A stretch of DNA of 64,000 nucleotides from Cinclus cinclus (Eukaryota; Chordata; Aves; Passeriformes; Cinclidae): the NCBI RefSeq assembly GCF_963662255.1, contig NC_085047.1:20432258-20496257 (forward strand). Reading direction: 5' to 3'. This document shows, piece by piece, positions 1 to 14,457 of this stretch; the stretch's first letter is position 1; each line of letters opens with the position of its first letter. The notes below the pieces were generated by a model, which searched no databases, had not been told where the DNA came from, and saw only the letters and a list, made by a program, of their open reading frames with translations. Made by a program: the position numbers and the translations under genes.

Positions 1-2389
1 TTCATAAGAATGGTACAGACTCAGTTGTGTAGATCATGTGAAGGAAATGTCTTGGTTATCAAGACTGTACTTGTACAAAATGGTTGTTTAGGCACCCACT
101 AAAACTTTTTCCCCCTCTGAAATATGACGGCTGTCTAGAAGTTGCTGCTGAAACATAGGATTCCTGTTCCACATTTGTCTATGGTCACTATTGTGATGTC
201 CATGTCCAAGTGGTGAGTCTTTACAGCTTTCCACTGACAAGTTCCTGTTGCTGTCTCCCTTTTAGTTCAGGAAGAGCTTAGATAAGGGCCTCCTGTGCAC
301 AGCTTATAATTAGTTGTTGACTGAGTGAAGGCATATATTCCTGGGTAATAGGCTGCCTCAGCAACATTCCCTTTGGAAACAATGTAATTTTCCTGCACAG
401 AGAAAGGAAGTCCTTGCCATTGTACAACTGTCCCCCAGACTTGTCTGATTTAATGGTGATGTTGGTACAGAAATCCATGACAATACAATTTCTTATAACA
501 TCTTCATAGTCCCTACTGTTTCTATTTTAGTGCCTGTATGTAGTGAATGTAGTGAAATGCTTTGTGGAAAAATTAACAGAACGGGAAGTAGTCATAAACA
601 TAGAAGACTTGAAGCAGTCACAAATTCTGTACAACAGTCAATAACCATAATGGGGGAAACAGATATGAAAATGTAGAAAGGGAGAGGTTTGTGAAATGAT
701 TTGAAGGAGTGCTTCTGGTTGACAGAACAAATAAATGGGGGAGGACTGCACCATCTCAAAGGCAGCTTTTTACTGTGTTCATGGAATATAAACTTCTGTC
801 CCCTTTTCACTGCTACTTTCAGTTCTAATTCTTTTTAGTGTAAAAATCCATTTTCCCTCTCCACCCTTGTCTCTGAATGCTTTAGGAGTGAAGTTCAATT
901 GATGATTTACCGTTGCCATAGCTATAAAACCATAACAGAAGCACAACTAACAATTTCATTTGGAATGAACTCAGGTTTTATGTGTGCATGGACTTAAGAC
1001 ATATTCATATGGTTACTTGGACTTACCAGCATTTGATTTATTTTAGCTTGCTTCATGCTATTTATTTTTTTAAGGCAGATTTAGCTGTTGTCATTAATAT
1101 TTTAGGTAATCAGTGTTATACCTAACACTTTCGTATTAACTAGTTGGTATCTCTCTCGCCAAATGAAATTAATGATCCAGCAAGTCATGCCTCTTAAATT
1201 GCTTTGGAAAGAAACTCTTAAGCCAAATAGTAACAAACAATTGTAATTTTCATAGAGATGCTATACAAACTTTTTTATGATTCAAATAAGATAATTGTGC
1301 ATAAATAATGAATAAAATAAGTTGACAAGTCAAATCGGATCAAGCTTGTGTTGTGTAGGCTATTTGAATGAAAGTTCCTATATTATTGGTACCTGGACTG
1401 TTATCTAATGATTTTTGAAAAAGTCTGTTTCTTTGGTCATGCCAAAAGACTTTCTGTACTTAAAAGCGATTCCTTCGTTCAAAAGATAAAATGCAGTTTT
1501 AAGATATGAACAGACTCCCAAGCAAGTATTTGTAATGACTGAGATCTATTTAGTTTTTAAAAAATACTTCTATAAAATCACTTGATTGAAGTTAAGAGCT
1601 TAGCACAGCAACCAGGAATTAAAGGATTTTAATGTATTTCCAGAAAAAAAATGAGCAATATATTAAGCATGATATATTTTTTGATACTGTGTCATTAAGT
1701 TTTTTCATTTGCTTTTGATAACTGTATGCTTAGTCATATATTCCCATATAGACTAAGCATAGACTCCTATTCAACACTGCTGAATAAGTAGTGATTTCTT
1801 GGATAAAGATTGATTTTGCAAGAAGTCAGCTGGGAGTCTGTTAATATTTGCAAAGAATTTTCCTTGGCTGCTGGGTTCCTGTTTCGTGGTTCATTCGGTC
1901 ACAGTGACTGTGTCTGCACATAAGCACTTAGGAATGGAAGAGGATCCTAAAATGTTTGGGGGATTTGGTGTTATTTATTTGTTTGTTTATGTTCTTAAAT
2001 TAATTGCTTAATTTTGGTCAGGGTTTTTTTTTGGAACCCGAGTTCTGTGGGTCAATGCTTGGTTATGTATATTGTCTGAATTAAGAAGTCTCGTGCTTGA
2101 AGAAGTGCTTTTAACTGATAATATCACTTAGTGACTTTGGTGACAGGGTAAAAGTACTTTGTGTTAACTTCATCCAAAATACTGTCTTCCTGAAGAACAG
2201 TATCTAGAGTATCTGAGAGAGCAATTTTACTGAAAATACGCAAAGGTCAATAAAGTTGGCTTAAATAAATAATAGTTTTTAAAGAAGAGCAGGCACTCCC
2301 CTATCCAATAAAATATTTTTATAATTTTCTTTGCCAGCTAAATTTTATGATCATGTAATTTTGTATTAGGCAAAATTGTAATTTTTGTC

Positions 2390-2475
2390 ATGTATATAAT
2401 TGTTATATATATAACATTAATATATATTATATTTTATTATATTATATTACATAATGTTATGTCATTGTATGTCAT
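2390..2475. repeat. AT-rich microsatellite
   Basis: A run of TATA/ATTATA units with self-complementary stretches such as TTATATATATAA. It is low-complexity sequence inside the intron. Confidence 0.8.
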
Positions 2476-5400
2476 TTAGACAAAGCTTTTACACACCTCT
2501 AAGCAGTTGACTTCACAGGACTGCAACAACCCTTTCTGCATTGAAACCAGCAAAAACAGACATTGAAAATTGTTTTTATGAACATGACTGATAGGTAGTT
2601 AAAGAGAGTCAGGGCAGTGTCTTAATGCTTCAGAGTTTGTTACAAATTTTTGCTTTATTGTGGCTCAATATTGTAAAACTTGCAATACCACTTAACTGCT
2701 CCTTTATTTCCTGGAAGAAATCGCATTTCTCAGCTCTCCTCTGTTTACTGTAGTTGTTTCCCTCAATATGCAGGCTAAAGCTTCTTGGTGTTAATGCCAT
2801 GCATTCAATTGTGTTGTTTTATTTTTCCTTATTTTTTCTAAGTGAATATAGCTTCAGCTACACTACATTATATTTGGGAACATAATGACTGTATTCTCTA
2901 CAAGATTTCAAGACTCCCATAACAGTTCATTGTCCTGGTGTCATGTCATAACATTTTGCCTTTAAGAGGGACTTTCCATTTTCCTGGGGTGACCTGAATT
3001 ACATGGAGATTGTTTAAATTATGTTTTTACAGAATTTTAAGGGGGTGACTTTTCCTTTCTGTTTCACAGAAACCAAAGAAGGTACGGGAGCTGAGATTGC
3101 AACACTCTTTTTTTTTAATTTTTGTTTAGTTTGTTCTGGAATTAATCATTATTCTTTGAATAATAAGAATAAAAATTAGTATTTTTTGTTTGTTCAAGCA
3201 ATGTTGTAGTGGCAACTTTAGAAAAGGCTTTCTTCTAAGGAGGCAAGTGAAATAGATGATTGTTTGTAAAGGCCAGCTTTTGTACTTCTCACTGAAGTGT
3301 TGTGGAGTTTTTAATGTACATATGGTAAATATCTGTATCAGACCGTTCTGCAGAAATGATAGTGATTTTTAATTTCTGTGATTTTTTTTTTTTTAATAAT
3401 AAAAATCCATATTTTTAACTAGGTCATGCTCTTCACCCTTCCCCAGATGAAAGATATGGTTTATGAGAGGTTCTACAGGTTATTACATGAGGGAGACTTC
3501 TAAAGGTTTTGGACATATGCTTGAATTTCCCCTGTTACAAAGCAAATAAAAGCTTTAAGCTGAAAGCTTTTAAATGTGGATGAAGTCATGCCGCTTCCTT
3601 TGAGGCACTCTTCTCAGTTAGCAGTAAGACATGGTCTGGCCTTTAATAAGAGAAGAAACATGCTTCATCATTTCTGGTAAATCTTAAAAGTTGTTGTAAT
3701 TTTTTTTACACCAGTGCAATAACATATCTATTATTGCAAGAAAGCCATTCTGTGCCTTCCACAGTTCATTGAAACAAAATTTTTGTTTGTTAAAGTATTT
3801 CTGGTTTTGGGATGGCTATGCATTTTTTTTAAAAAAACTTTTATTTTTCTTTGCCTACAGTTCTATTTATCGATGTATAGTTTCTATGAAGACATATGTT
3901 ACAGCTTTTTTTATGGTTCTCTATTATCTTTATTAATGCTTCTTTTTCCCTGTCATAAAGAAAGTCAAAAGCCTTTGAAATTACAGCAGCAACAACATAC
4001 CATAGCTGTTGTGTAATCTGCTGGCTTCATCTGAATCAGTCAGCACTTCCCAATAGAATGTGAATACTTTTTTTAAAATTTGTTTTCCATTACATTAATT
4101 TACATCTGTAAATTGCAAAGAATTCATTTATGCTAGGATGCAAACCTCTGCAAAGGGTGTCTCAACTGTAAGAGACTGTGTAAAGCAAATTTCCCAATAA
4201 GGAAGTTTATTTTATAAAACTAGAACTTTTAATGAGGGGGCTGTGAGTACTATCACAAAGTAATTATCATTTTATCTGATGCTTAAAATGCTGGCTTGCT
4301 TTACGAGTCTTAATAGAAATCACAGAAGATGAATGGTATTGCCAGTTCTAGGTTAACGGGCAAAATTTTGCATGGATAACCAGATATATTTAGCTGTGGT
4401 GCTGAGTAAACATGTGTAGATTATACATGCTTTTAAAAATTATTTATTCTGGAACACTGATGTTGTTTCTGACCATGATTTCACATCTGCTAAGCTGTTG
4501 AATATTCTTACTGGTGATACAGGGATATTTGCACTCAAAAATGTTATGAAATCCTGGATAAATTTGGTGACAGAAAATGGTATGAGAAACTTTTAACAAA
4601 TTCATATTAGTTAATTTAAGATTTAAGACTGGATTAACTTCCAGTTCAAATAATTATACTTCAGCAATAAAATTCAGTTTTGTTTTATTATGAAACCTCA
4701 GTTTAAGAAAAATTTTTCTGTCTTGAATTACATTCTTATCTGGATGTTCTTGAAAGTCACCTATCAAAACATCAGTCTTGTGTAAAAAGTATTAATGCTT
4801 TCTGTGGCAGTAAGGACTTGAACATCAGTGTGATAATTACTAATTCTGATGTTCATTTCTAATCTACCAGTGGCAGCCATCTACAGTGAGATTATGACAG
4901 GAAGATGGGAGTGGAATTTTTAGGTGGCAGTGAAGAGGACACTGTCCTATTAAATTGTTGGCAGGTTTTTGTTTTGGTTTGTTTTTTGATTTGACTGTTT
5001 ATCCTGAAAACGTTTTAAATGAACACTGACCTGAGAAGACCACAATATTAATGAGCTTTACTTGAAGTTAGCCTTAAAAACTCTGGGTCCCAGCATTCGG
5101 CTTATTAGAAAACATGGCACAATGAATTGTGAGCTGGACTCTCATGTGTCACTGCTTTTGAGTTGCACTGTGCTTTCTTCTTCCCTCTTTCTAGATTTAA
5201 CAGCTATTTCAGGTATTCTTTGAAGTCATTATCTATTACTGTTGGCATTTCATTGCCATATGATTGTGCACACAGCATGACTTAATCCTTTTCTGTTCTG
5301 GATCTAAATACCTCAATAAGCTAAACAGCTCACAGGAACAGCACTTAGGTTTTGTTAGTAATTCGGGATTTTTTGTACATTACATTTATACATTTTTATA

Positions 5401-8400
5401 CATAGAGCATATTCACTACCTTCTCCTTCCCCCCCATCACTCTCAATGTCTCCCACCATACTGCCTCTAAAGTCAGAAATAAAGCCAGTAATTTCAGATG
5501 CAACACCAGAATTTGGAACTCCTCAGACTTACGTCAGCCAGCAAATTATAGTTTTGTACATGGAAAGCTTTCTGAAGGAAATGGAAAGATGAACCACAAG
5601 AGATGTGGTATGACGATCCCACCCTTGTGTGTTTCATTTGTGTAAGGCAGATACTACTTCGCTATCACTGCTATCCTATGTTTACTGGTGATGGAAGGGT
5701 AAAATTTGGAGGTGTGAGTTTTTGTCTTGGCTGTTTACTCTGCATCCTTCAGTTGACTGGGGAATTCGCAGAAGTTCTGATTCTCTGAATGTGTCACACT
5801 GAGCTGAAGCAACTAAGTTTGAAATCCTTAAGTCATATTTTTACACTTAAATTTAATGATATTGTTTTATATTAAGAGAACAGTCTGAGTTTTCTTTAAG
5901 TCATTTCTATAGATAAATCCTGTTAATTTTTTAAAAATTCTGCATGTAATATCATAGTGTGTAGATTCAAGGTGGACCCCTTTTATGGAATGTTTTTAGG
6001 GGGTGCACAGGTGGGAAAATAGGTGCTATTCTGGTATATGATGCACCTGAGGCACCGCTGGTGCTGCTGTCTTGACCAGAATTGGGCATAATTGTGCAAG
6101 GATCTAATTTATACAAACTTCTTTAAACATCAATTAGTTAATATTTTTGGTATGACAGAAAATGGCTCTCAGCCACATCATATTACTCAGAGGAGACCAG
6201 TTAGTTGTAAATGTCATTTTCCCATAACATTTACAGGAACTGGATGTTCTCTAAAACAATTTTAACACACTTTTTATATAAAAGTAAATGTCTGGGGCTA
6301 CATTTTCATCCATGGGCAGAGTAGGCATTATGCCTATCTTTTATGCTAATCATGGCCTTATATTATCAGTCATCAGCAGTGGTGAAATTTAGACCTTTCT
6401 ATACTGCCATGCTCACTTATTCTTTTGAACTGAAGGCATCCTACTCATGTTGCGAGCCCTGGATAATCTGCTCAGTGGTCACTTTGTTTCTAGACAGGTG
6501 GAACTTGTCTGCAAACTCTATTATGCACTCTTCATGCTCAGTGTACAAGAATTCATGTACCTAAACTGTGATTTAAATGACATAGATTAAACATGGTAAG
6601 TTAAATAAAGATACTTTAGTACTGAATGGCACTGTTAGGGAAGACTGAGAGTTTGCCATTATTTGTAGGAATGAGGCTGGTTGTAAACAATTAGACAAAT
6701 AATCCTCAGAAAATTATAGAGGTGATGTCACTGCTTTGTGGGAGGATTCAAATTCCATTATTTCTTGAGAGTTCTCTTCATGCCATAAATCTTTATTATA
6801 TACATACATCCTCAGACAAAAGTAAGTAAGCCCTTTTTCTGGTATGCTTATTTCATGAAGAAGCTTTGTGTGTTTAATAAACTCTGAGCGCTTGAAACTG
6901 GGCTTGGGTGGCATCACATTTCTTCTTTTTTGTCAGAAAGCTTAAATCTTAATTGTTACTGCACATTTAGTTTGCAGTATTTAAGTTTTCCTTGATGCTA
7001 AGTTGCATGAAGCAGTGTAGTTGAGGCTTTTATGAGGTTTGCTAGTACAGTTGCAACTTTTTCTGGTAGCCAAGACTGTAAATAATAATGTTAACAGCAG
7101 TAGTGTTAAAATCAAACGGAAGTTTAATTTTGAAGCTAAATATGCATCTTTTCCCATAGACTTGATAATGTGGGGGTGTCCATTTTCTCTAAGCACTTCA
7201 TGTTGGAGGCACACGTGAGAGAGATGGTAACAAATGCATTGTGACAGCGTCAACTAGCTAAACTTCAAAGCTGCAAGTGATGAAGAATCCTGCTATTTTC
7301 CTGGTTTGCACTCTGTGATATTCGGAAATTGTACTGAAACTTTTTCTTATGTATTACAAATTGTGTCTGGGTGCAGTTCTACGTACTCAACCTCTATAGG
7401 TCTGGTGACTTGACATGGCAGATAATTCATTTTCTTGCTATCTGTTGTAAACCTGCTAAATGTTAGGAAGTTGTATTTTATTTTCTCCCAGTAGGCCTCT
7501 GGCAACACAGACCTGGGAGCACTTGATGAATTATCTAAATGTACAATGTCAATGCATGTTTTGTCTAAAACATGTTAATCCTGAGCAAAGGTGCTCTGGT
7601 TCAGCATTTAAGTTTACATGGTTTCTTCAAACTGATCCTCTTCATAGAGACACATTGTTTTAGACTACAATGTAGGAAGCTACATTGGAGACCTAAAGAT
7701 GATAGTTAGAAAATTTTTTTAATGGTTATAGTTCTAACCAAGGTTTACTTCACAGATTTAATTCACAGTTCAATAGCAAATGATTGTTAAAGCAGCTTCT
7801 TCACCTGTGATGAATTGTTTAACTGAAGAAAATCTTTTACTCTCAGGTCTGTTGATTATGATGTGTTGAAGTAGGATTTTTCCATTTCTGTGCAGCCTTG
7901 GCTGTTCACTTTGTTAAAGATCATATACCCTGCTTTAGAGTAAAAGAAATTGGGATCCTTTACTTGTATGTCCACTCAGAGTGCCAGTAGCAGTGTTTAA
8001 GATGATTGTGGTGTTTTGGGATTTTTAGCTACTTGCATGTGTGTTCAGCAGTTGGAGTAACTTCCTTGCTTTGTAAAATAAATGTTTCTCCATTTTGTAG
8101 GGAAAAAACTCCTAAATCATTGGAATGAAAAAAGTAGATTTAACTAGTTCTAGCATTTAGGTGATGAATGATTTCTTAAACTCTTTTAAATTTGGTCTGA
8201 GCACTTTTCCTAAAGCTAAGAGAGATACTTACTTTTTCCATCTTAAGTTGTTTTCCAGTGGTTTTTGCCTTTCAAAAACTGTCATAGGAAAAGGCTTTTT
8301 TTAGGAAAGAGCAGGGTCACGTGCATGTATGCTTCCCTTGTCCCTTCATATGAAGACTTTGTGTTCCTTGTTCTTTAAGGAACTTGAATTCAATTGAACA

Positions 8401-8656
8401 TTCTGTGCCCAGTTAGAGTACCCCAAACTGATTTATAACTCAGTATCATTATGTGACATTTGGCTACATGCCCTACCTGATCTCTTTCCTTGCCCCTCGG
8501 CTGATTATCTGTGGTATTCAGGTTATAGTTTCTTGTTTCAGATGTTGCTGAAAATGAAGGAGCTGTAGCATGTTTTCATGTACAGTATGTTTCTGTTGTA
8601 ATATATTTTAGATTTTACCATTAATTTGTAATGTGGTTTCAAATGCTGAAAATAAG

Positions 8657-8676
8657 AGTTCTGTCTAGACAGAACT
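8657..8676. repeat. Perfect 20-base palindrome with central SMAD box
   Basis: AGTTCTGTCTAGACAGAACT equals its own reverse complement. Its centre, GTCTAGAC (8663-8670), is the palindromic SMAD-binding element. Whether it is functional is unknown. Confidence 0.85.
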
Positions 8677-11600
8677 TGCAAGTAGTTTAGTTAATTGCTT
8701 TAATCTAGGTATATGAGAGGATAATTTACAAGTTCTAAAATGCTACCAATGTCAATTTCTGACTCTTCCCACCCAGGTAATCCTGACTGAAATAGAGAAA
8801 TTTTGCACTTTACAGAGATGAGAGTAATCCTATAGGGCTCTAGGTGGCAGGTGGGAACAAAGCAGGGGCAAGAAGACCCTTTCCGAAGTGGCCTCTCCTT
8901 TGTATAGAAAAGTACATTTTCCTCCCTCCTCCTTTGTAAGGGTTAGCAATGTATGTAAGCTTGACTATTCCTATCAGCCCTTGTCTGCTGCTTTCCCAAA
9001 AGGGAACCAACGTGTGAATCTCCCAGCACAAGCCTAAGCATTCTCTACGGGTTGGTGTCGTCCCCGCACCACCCTAGTAGGCAGCTGTTTGTCATTTGGA
9101 ATTGGCCTGTAGTGAAGCTGTACTTGCTGACTTCACTGCAGAGGCTTTCATCCCCCTGCTCTGCTTACTCATATGCATACAAATGAACACGCTCATTTAT
9201 AGATTACATATTTCTTTAGAAACACAGATTTTAGAAGTTTTAGGGCTGCCAAGGTTCCTGGTGGCCTTTTCATTGAAGACAATTCAGTATTTAGTTTGGG
9301 AATTTAGTTTTTGGCTGCTAATTTAAAAACTCTTTACATTAAAAAGTGTATATAATAGTATTTTGCAAGTTAAGAAAAATGTTTCAGATTTAGCATTAAC
9401 ACTTGAGCATTGAATATTTTTTTTTTTTTGGCACACCTTCCTACATCCAAGCTAGTGTTCAATACTGGATTTTTAGATACTTAGATTAGAGATTGGCTAC
9501 CCCAAATCTGGTGGTGTTGTTACATCCTCAGGTTCAAGTGACCAATATAAATCACTTTCCATTTTTTTGGTATGGATTTTTTTTGTAACAGAATGGCTTT
9601 TCCAAGGTGTTGAATGTGCTTGACTGGGGGGCGTAACATTTTGAAATTGAAAACAAAAACAACTGTGGCATTTATTAGGCTTCTTCTGAGCCTCTTTGTG
9701 GCTAAGTAGAATAGAATCATGTTTGGGAATGTGATGGGTGATGTTAGTTTCAGGTAGGCCAAACTTACATGTGATAAAATTTCTAAATTTTCTTCATAGT
9801 GAGGCTTAATGACTAAAAGCTTTATAAATTGTACCAAAAAAAGATTAAATCCATTGAAAGCTGACAGAATTCAGTCAGCTTAAAATTAGCTCCTAGATAG
9901 TTTTGTCCAATGTGTAATTAAAATGCGAGTTTTATGAGTGCATTACTTTCTATTTTTAAGCTGCCAGTTTTATGTGGGTTTTTTATGGCAGTAGCATCAT
10001 GCTGCTTCATTTCAGTTTTTAAAATTTTTCGTCATTCTCTTACTCTGTCGTTGCGATAGTTGCTATGCAAGCACTAGATAAGCTTTGTGTCTCTAATAAA
10101 AACAAAGTTTTAAATCAGCTGTCTGCAATTAATTTTAAAGAAAATGCTTTGAATATTAGGTTTAAGGCAGATCTTAAGAACTCCATCCATCATTTAAGTG
10201 CAATTGTGTTCCTTCCCAGGCCTTTGGAAACGTATAAAGGATAATGATGTCTGATGTATTGTTTCACATCCCTGACATTGTATGCAAGATGAGCGTTTTC
10301 CTTGTCAAGAGTGGATTTTTTTCCCACCCACGTTTTCAGTCATGTTCACTAGAGCTTTGTGTACCCTGCCTGATGTACGTCTGTAAAGCTTTTGCAAGTT
10401 TGGACATGAGCAGTTAGGTGGTTGTGGGCTCTGGTTTCTCAGCTTCTTTGAGCATGCAGCATGAAGCAGAATGGCTCAAGTTCTGGTGCTTTGCCTCAGC
10501 AGCTACTCTCTGGTGGTCACCTGCCCAGCCTGAGGCTGAAGTCAAGCAGCTGTGTTACATCATTGTCATGTGCTCAATGAGCTGCAGCAGCAGGTGTGAC
10601 TTCTACAACAGGCAAAGAGTGCATGTATTTATCATCTTGAATGACCAAGGTTATGGTTTTGAGTTGTGTGGAGTTGCATAGCAAGGTTGGGTTGAACTTT
10701 CACCCCTGATATTTCCATATTACTTTTAAAGGAGGGTTCTGTGATGATGTTGCTGGGTGTTCAGCCAGCATTCATTGTTTTCATGAGCATTCATCTTTTC
10801 AGTCACATCCCTGGTGAGGGACCACTGCTTTGAGAGGTGTTTTGCATACTGTTTTTAACTGGTGGCTACAGACTGCCTCAGAAAATCTCATACATTCTGC
10901 TAGAAACTGTGAACACTCTGGAGGAATCAGCTGTGACTGCCTGAGAGTGCTCCATTGGTGCATCAGTGTGAGTTCAGCTACTGAACTTCAAGAATTTCAT
11001 GGTGCACTGGACATGCAATCAAAGTGATTTTTGTCTTGCTGACAGAAAACACAGCAAATGTCAAAATCAGCATAATGTACTGAGAGGTGTTAACAGTTGA
11101 AGTGTCCATTACTTCACTTAAATCACAAGACTGGGCAGTGTATTTAGAATTTTTCAACAGTGATTTTTACTTTCCTGGAGCTTAGTAATACAGTTTAGTG
11201 AATGGTTGGACTAACCAAGCTTTCATCTACATGAAGAAGCTCAACCTAAACCTTAAGGGTGCCATGGCAGAATCTATTCAGTATGAAAGAAAAACCCTAA
11301 GCAATTAAAAATTATTCCTAAGACAGTTTCTAAGTTCAAATCAATTTGGTGACAAGATAAAGTGTTGAGGGAAACCATTAATGAGACAGAACTACAGTTT
11401 TATATAATGGTTTTTAAAGATATGTCCTCCTACACTATAAATTCATTAGGATTCTCTGACTTAGATATTTTAATTGCTTTTTTTAAATGAACTTTATTCA
11501 GGTAGTACCACACCCAGGATTTGAGAACAGCTGCTCATAGGAAAGGCCCAGAGGAGCTGTAGTTGCTCAGTTGCCCATGCCGAACTACTTGTGTAAAGAA

Positions 11601-13119
11601 TTTCTCCTGAAGAAAAGTATCAGTCTTTTAAGACCTGCCACAGAGGGGAAGCACTGGGAGTAAAACCAAACTTTTTTTTAATCCCATGACAAGTACAAAA
11701 TTGGTAATTCATCACAGTATTAGGTAAATAGTATGAAAATTCTGTTGCTCAGCACAAATCAAGAAATAAACTGATTTTACTAATACTGATGGAGCATAGA
11801 AACTATCCCTTGTCTTCTGGATCAAATATCTAAATATTTTGCTGTCAACAGATATTTGTCAATGGAAGAAAGGGAAGTGATGGGGACGGAACAAAGGGTC
11901 GATGAATTTTGATAGGAAGCTGACTTTCATTTCTGGAGGATATATTTGTTCTTAAAATGTTTTCACATTGGATGTTGTGAAAAATTACAACAGTTTACAA
12001 TTGTGTGAAAAGAAATTTAGATGAAGACTTTACAGTTGTTTAAGACTGAGTTATGTGATGATTGTTTTCTTTCACTGTCTTATTTTACTTTTAATTAACA
12101 GAAGCTAGCATTTTAATAACTTAAAATTAGGAATACCAATCAATTAATACCCAAAACATGTTAAGAAATCTGATATAATAAAGGAGTGTAATACAGAGGT
12201 GGTGGGGGAAGAACAGAAAAGAGACAGTTTAATCATTATACCTCTGTCTAATTATTTTGGAGTTTTACCAGTATAAATGAGAACAAAATTGGTCCTGTAA
12301 GTATTAAGTGAAGAATGTTTTCCCTTTTAATCTGAGGAAGACAGACTATGGGAAGTAGAGTTCTGGCTTTTGATAGATGTTATGATTTGTTTTAGGCTAG
12401 CAGTATTCAGAGTACAGATGGTACTTAAGATACTGCTAAAGCAGTAATTAGTGAAAAAAGTCACCCTTCTTTTTTGGATTTGGAGCAGCTGAAATTGCCT
12501 CTTACCTATGGGGAGACTTTTTTTATTTTCTACTTAGTACTTTTATCAAATTCATTGCATATGTAGCATTCCTGTTAATATTTTTTCTTTGCTATATTGT
12601 TGTCTTTTGACTTCTTCAGCTCATCCTTTCTACTCAGACACGCTTTTTGAAGACTGTCACTTAAAGTTGGTTCCTAACCCATCTGTTCATAATGTAGCTA
12701 AATTTTCTACTTTATAACTTGACACTGGATACTTAGGAAACTGAGTAATCATTTTAAAACTGTGAAGCCTCTGCACATATGACAGAACAGTGAGCAGAAG
12801 ACTTTTTAGTGGGCTCAGGATATTGATATGGGGTATTGTTTTTGTACTGTGAAATGACATTTGTTCTGGTTGCTAGGATTCTTTTCATTCTATATATATA
12901 CTATACAGCACCCTCTTCCTTGATTCTCTCAACAGAGGTATAAACTTTGCTTGTTACAAAAAAGATTATTTTGGAAGCATGGATGTGACTTTTATCTAAT
13001 TTGCCAGGTTAATAATATACAAATACCTGAATTATCTTTGAAATGAAAAGTCACTTTATATTTACATTTTTAGAAGCATGTTGAAAATAAGTGCTTTATA
13101 TTTTCTCCATGTTTAAAGC

Positions 13120-13141
13120 AAAAAAAAAAAAAAAAAAAAAA
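13120..13141 (+). repeat. Poly(A) run, 22 bases
   Basis: An uninterrupted run of 22 adenines. No retroposed gene sequence is recognisable immediately upstream, so I call it a simple repeat. Confidence 0.9.
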
Positions 13142-14010
13142 GTTGTGCAAAAGTCCACACAAGATATTTTGGCTCAGCCTCTAAATGTGCGCATGCAAGA
13201 TACTACAACAATACATATGTTAGTACCAGCTTTGATTTTTCCTAAATATATAACTGAACAAGGATTTTGCAGGATTTAAAACATCAAACAGAGGGAAAAA
13301 GAACCCTTAATTCTCTCCTAAAATTGCATTTATTTTTGTATTAAGTAAAAGGAGAACATACCATGAAAACATGTTTTACCTGTAAGAGGAGTTCGAATTT
13401 AAAGTTCTTAAAGTCTAACTTATCTAACATTTTAAGTTATACATAGGACTCTAAAGAGCAGTGTAGTTCCAATTTCCAAGTAGGACAGTACAATTGGTTT
13501 AATTGCAGTTGTTCCTACGAATAAAGATTTGACAGGGCTTGGCCCTTAATTAACGGAGAGGACAGTGAAATTTTGCATATTACGCAGGTGTGAACTATAA
13601 ACACACTGAAGTCTAATCTTTCAAGATACTTTGTGCCTCGCCTTGTGAATGTTTTTCATTCCCTGTTTTCTGGAGTTAATAGCTGCAATACTGTTGAGCG
13701 TCTTGCAGTATAAGCCTAGAAGGGAGCAGTGTGCTTTCTGATTCTCACACTCATTCTGTGTTTGAACAAGATTAAAAGTTTTTTTCATCAAAATCTGACA
13801 GTTCTGCCCTCTTATGATTTGACACTTGCACGCAAGACACAGAAGAGGGAAGCAGTGTGTAGGAGTTGAAAAGTTTGTTAGCAATTAAAGTAGTGGCAAT
13901 TCTTTCTTTTAGACATAGCATAATCTTAATACAGAGTAATGTTTGTGGCAATTTATACATTGCTCTGAAAACTACAGTAGAAGTTGTTCAGAAGTATAAT
14001 AAATGCTTAG

Positions 14011-14030
14011 AGACATGTATGTACATGTCT
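14011..14030. promoter_or_regulatory. p53-like inverted repeat
   Basis: AGACATGTATGTACATGTCT has 9-base perfect inverted arms. Read as two adjoining RRRCWWGYYY half-sites it has both CATG cores and one mismatch per half. It lies about 430 bases downstream of the proposed short-isoform donor. Confidence 0.4.
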
Positions 14031-14457
14031 ACTAATAAATAGCATATGCATGTAAATGCAGCAGAAAGAGAGGCAGTAGCTCTACCTAATATATTACAAT
14101 ACTGTTGGACTCCTTCCACAGCTTTAAATGCAGTCATGATTTTATCTGACCATTTGGAAAGTGTGTGTAATTCATAACTCTCTCCTTCTTTAATGTTATA
14201 TTAATTCCTCATCTGTTGCCTCTGCGGGAATTGTTTAAAAACGGTTTTTAACGCTTGAAATAGTCACTCTATATATGATTCACCAGACATCTTCTAGATC
14301 TCCTGGTGCTGTTTTGGGGTATTTCATTGTTTCTTAGTCCTCATCCCTCTTTTTTTTTTATTTTGGAAGTGACTTTTTAAAAGGTACCTCAACAGGAAAA
14401 AGCCAGAGGCGCCAGTGCTTGCCAGAAGAAGCTTGCTTCCCACCCTCTCTGCCTTAC

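Larger units (their letters stand above)
1..14457 (-). other. FILIP1L: FILIP1L giant intron, part downstream of the internal promoter
   Basis: By inference this is intron for both the long isoform and the short isoform that would start near 14.6 kb. It is AT-rich, with no recognisable exon on either strand. Features seen are an AT microsatellite (2390-2475), a perfect palindrome containing a SMAD box (8657-8676), a 22-base A run (13120-13141) and a p53-like inverted repeat (14011-14030). The long FILIP1L coding exon is not reached by position 1. Confidence 0.75.
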
